From the NCBI GenBank assembly GCA_013400155.1, contig VXBM01000024.1:689644-753643 (forward strand): a stretch of DNA of 64,000 bases, given 5' to 3'. Each line of letters opens with the position of its first letter. Within the stretch, counting starts at the first letter, position 1. This document shows, piece after piece, positions 63,306 to 64,000 of this stretch. Origin of the DNA: Helopsaltes ochotensis (Eukaryota; Chordata; Aves; Passeriformes; Locustellidae). The notes under the pieces are model-generated. The model saw only the letters and a program-made list of their open reading frames with translations. It ran no database searches and was not told the DNA's origin. Both the position numbers and the translations under genes were made by a program.

Positions 63306-63574
63306 AACCATTATGTCAGTGGGATGCTTTAATCGGTTTACAAAACACTGCTCGAGGTACGATGCATATTCGTAGGCGGGAGGGGAATGCAGGAGGGTAC
63401 TCGGGACGTGGAAACCTAGCGGGGTCACCGGCCTCGGCCCCGTCCGGCGGCCAGCGGGGAGGAGGTGACAAGGACCTCCCCACCAGCCCCGAACATCCCC
63501 ACAGCTGACGGCCGGGTTTTTGGTAGCGCTTTGCCTTAGGAAGTCTTCATTAAAGCGCCCCGGGCAGACTGGTT

Positions 63575-63593
63575 GGGGGGGGGCGGGGGGGGG
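63575..63593 (+). repeat. G-rich run (G9-C-G9)
   Basis: Two nine-base G runs separated by a single C. Strong G-quadruplex potential and a likely sequencing weak spot. Confidence 0.9.
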
Positions 63594-64000
63594 CTCCACT
63601 GCCGCTCGCTCGTTCGCGCCGACCATTCCCACCCGAAACGCCAGAGCAGAAAGGGAATCAGAAGAGGAAGGGGAATCTCTTTCAAGGAAAACAATCTCAA
63701 CCCGCGGTCCGCCAGGGCGAGCTGCCCCGGGAGGCGAGGGGAGATCGGGACCCCCTTGCCCTGCAGCCGCCGAGCCCTTGCCCCGCAGCCCCCATCCGCA
63801 GCGGCGCTCCCCGGCCGTGCCCCGGCCCCGGCCCCTTCCCGGTCCCGAGTGGGCGGCTCCTCCCTCCCCGGCCCCTCCCGCCGCCGTCCGGAGAGACGGG
63901 ACACACCTGCCCCGAGGGGGCTGGGGGCGTAGCAATGATGACAAGAGCAGTCCAGGGTTAGGGTTCAGTTCCAGCTGATTTTATTTCCTTCCCGAAGAAA

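Larger units (their letters stand above)
62720..63955. promoter_or_regulatory. Right-hand CpG island, probable promoter
   Basis: CpG- and GC-rich for over 1.2 kb, almost to the window edge. Possible minus-strand donor GGGGCAG|GTGTGTCC (exon end at about 63908). The direction of transcription is not settled from this window. A gap of lower GC at 63180-63400 divides the island into two peaks. Large open frames here follow from base composition. Confidence 0.65.

Noticed and set aside
63947..63966. Telomere-like GGTTAGGGTT near the right edge
   Set aside because: Fewer than two full units. Not an interstitial telomeric repeat.
63291..63978. Open frames of 110-217 codons in the right-hand CpG island
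   Set aside because: Same base-composition effect. No recognised motif, and most lack a credible start.
1..64000. CRISPR arrays, operons, rRNA, tRNA, known microRNAs
   Set aside because: I read the window for these and recognised none. The sequence is vertebrate-like, and prokaryotic systems are not expected.

Overview
This is vertebrate nuclear DNA and almost certainly avian. The evidence is an AT-rich, repeat-poor sequence broken by short CpG islands, two LTRs whose ends match long-terminal-repeat types that I recognise as widespread in birds, two assembly gaps (7602-7661 and 30626-30714) and a single N at 38679. I see no bacterial-style gene organisation. No known protein-coding gene could be named from the sequence. 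Most open frames have the length expected by chance in 64 kb, or lie in GC-rich DNA where stop codons are rare.

Layout. (1) 1-8.4 kb is AT-rich noncoding DNA with an LTR remnant at about 2165-2672. (2) 8.43-9.08 kb is a small orphan CpG-rich segment, with a possible minus-strand terminal exon at its edge. An AT-rich, octamer-containing stretch resembling a conserved noncoding element follows to about 9.9 kb. (3) 9.9-38 kb looks intronic or intergenic. It has a few exon-like segments (20022-20103 minus; 30198-30461, strand ambiguous; 33888-33965 minus), simple repeats and a perfect 40-bp palindrome at 29025-29064. (4) 38.16-40.64 kb is the main CpG island, with three good minus-strand splice donors (junctions at 40185, 39900 and 39056). 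I read it as the promoter of a leftward gene, possibly divergent. (5) 40.6-62.7 kb is mainly noncoding. It holds a 14-bp-stem hairpin at 41818-41851, an avian-type LTR at 47713-49264 interrupted by a second repeat, several regulatory-element-like segments and one exon-like block at 62051-62203. (6) 62.72-63.95 kb is a second large CpG island near the right edge.

How the parts may work together (inference). Left of the main island the plus strand tends to have A over T and C over G. Immediately to its right it turns T/C-rich. This is the usual strand signature of transcription moving outward from a promoter. The left 38 kb is therefore plausibly introns of a long minus-strand gene starting near 40.3 kb, with candidate enhancers embedded. 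The 22 kb between the islands would be a regulatory intergenic region. I found no convincing evidence of a new biological system. The observations most worth checking are the perfect palindrome, the nested LTR, the hairpin and the unassigned exon candidates.
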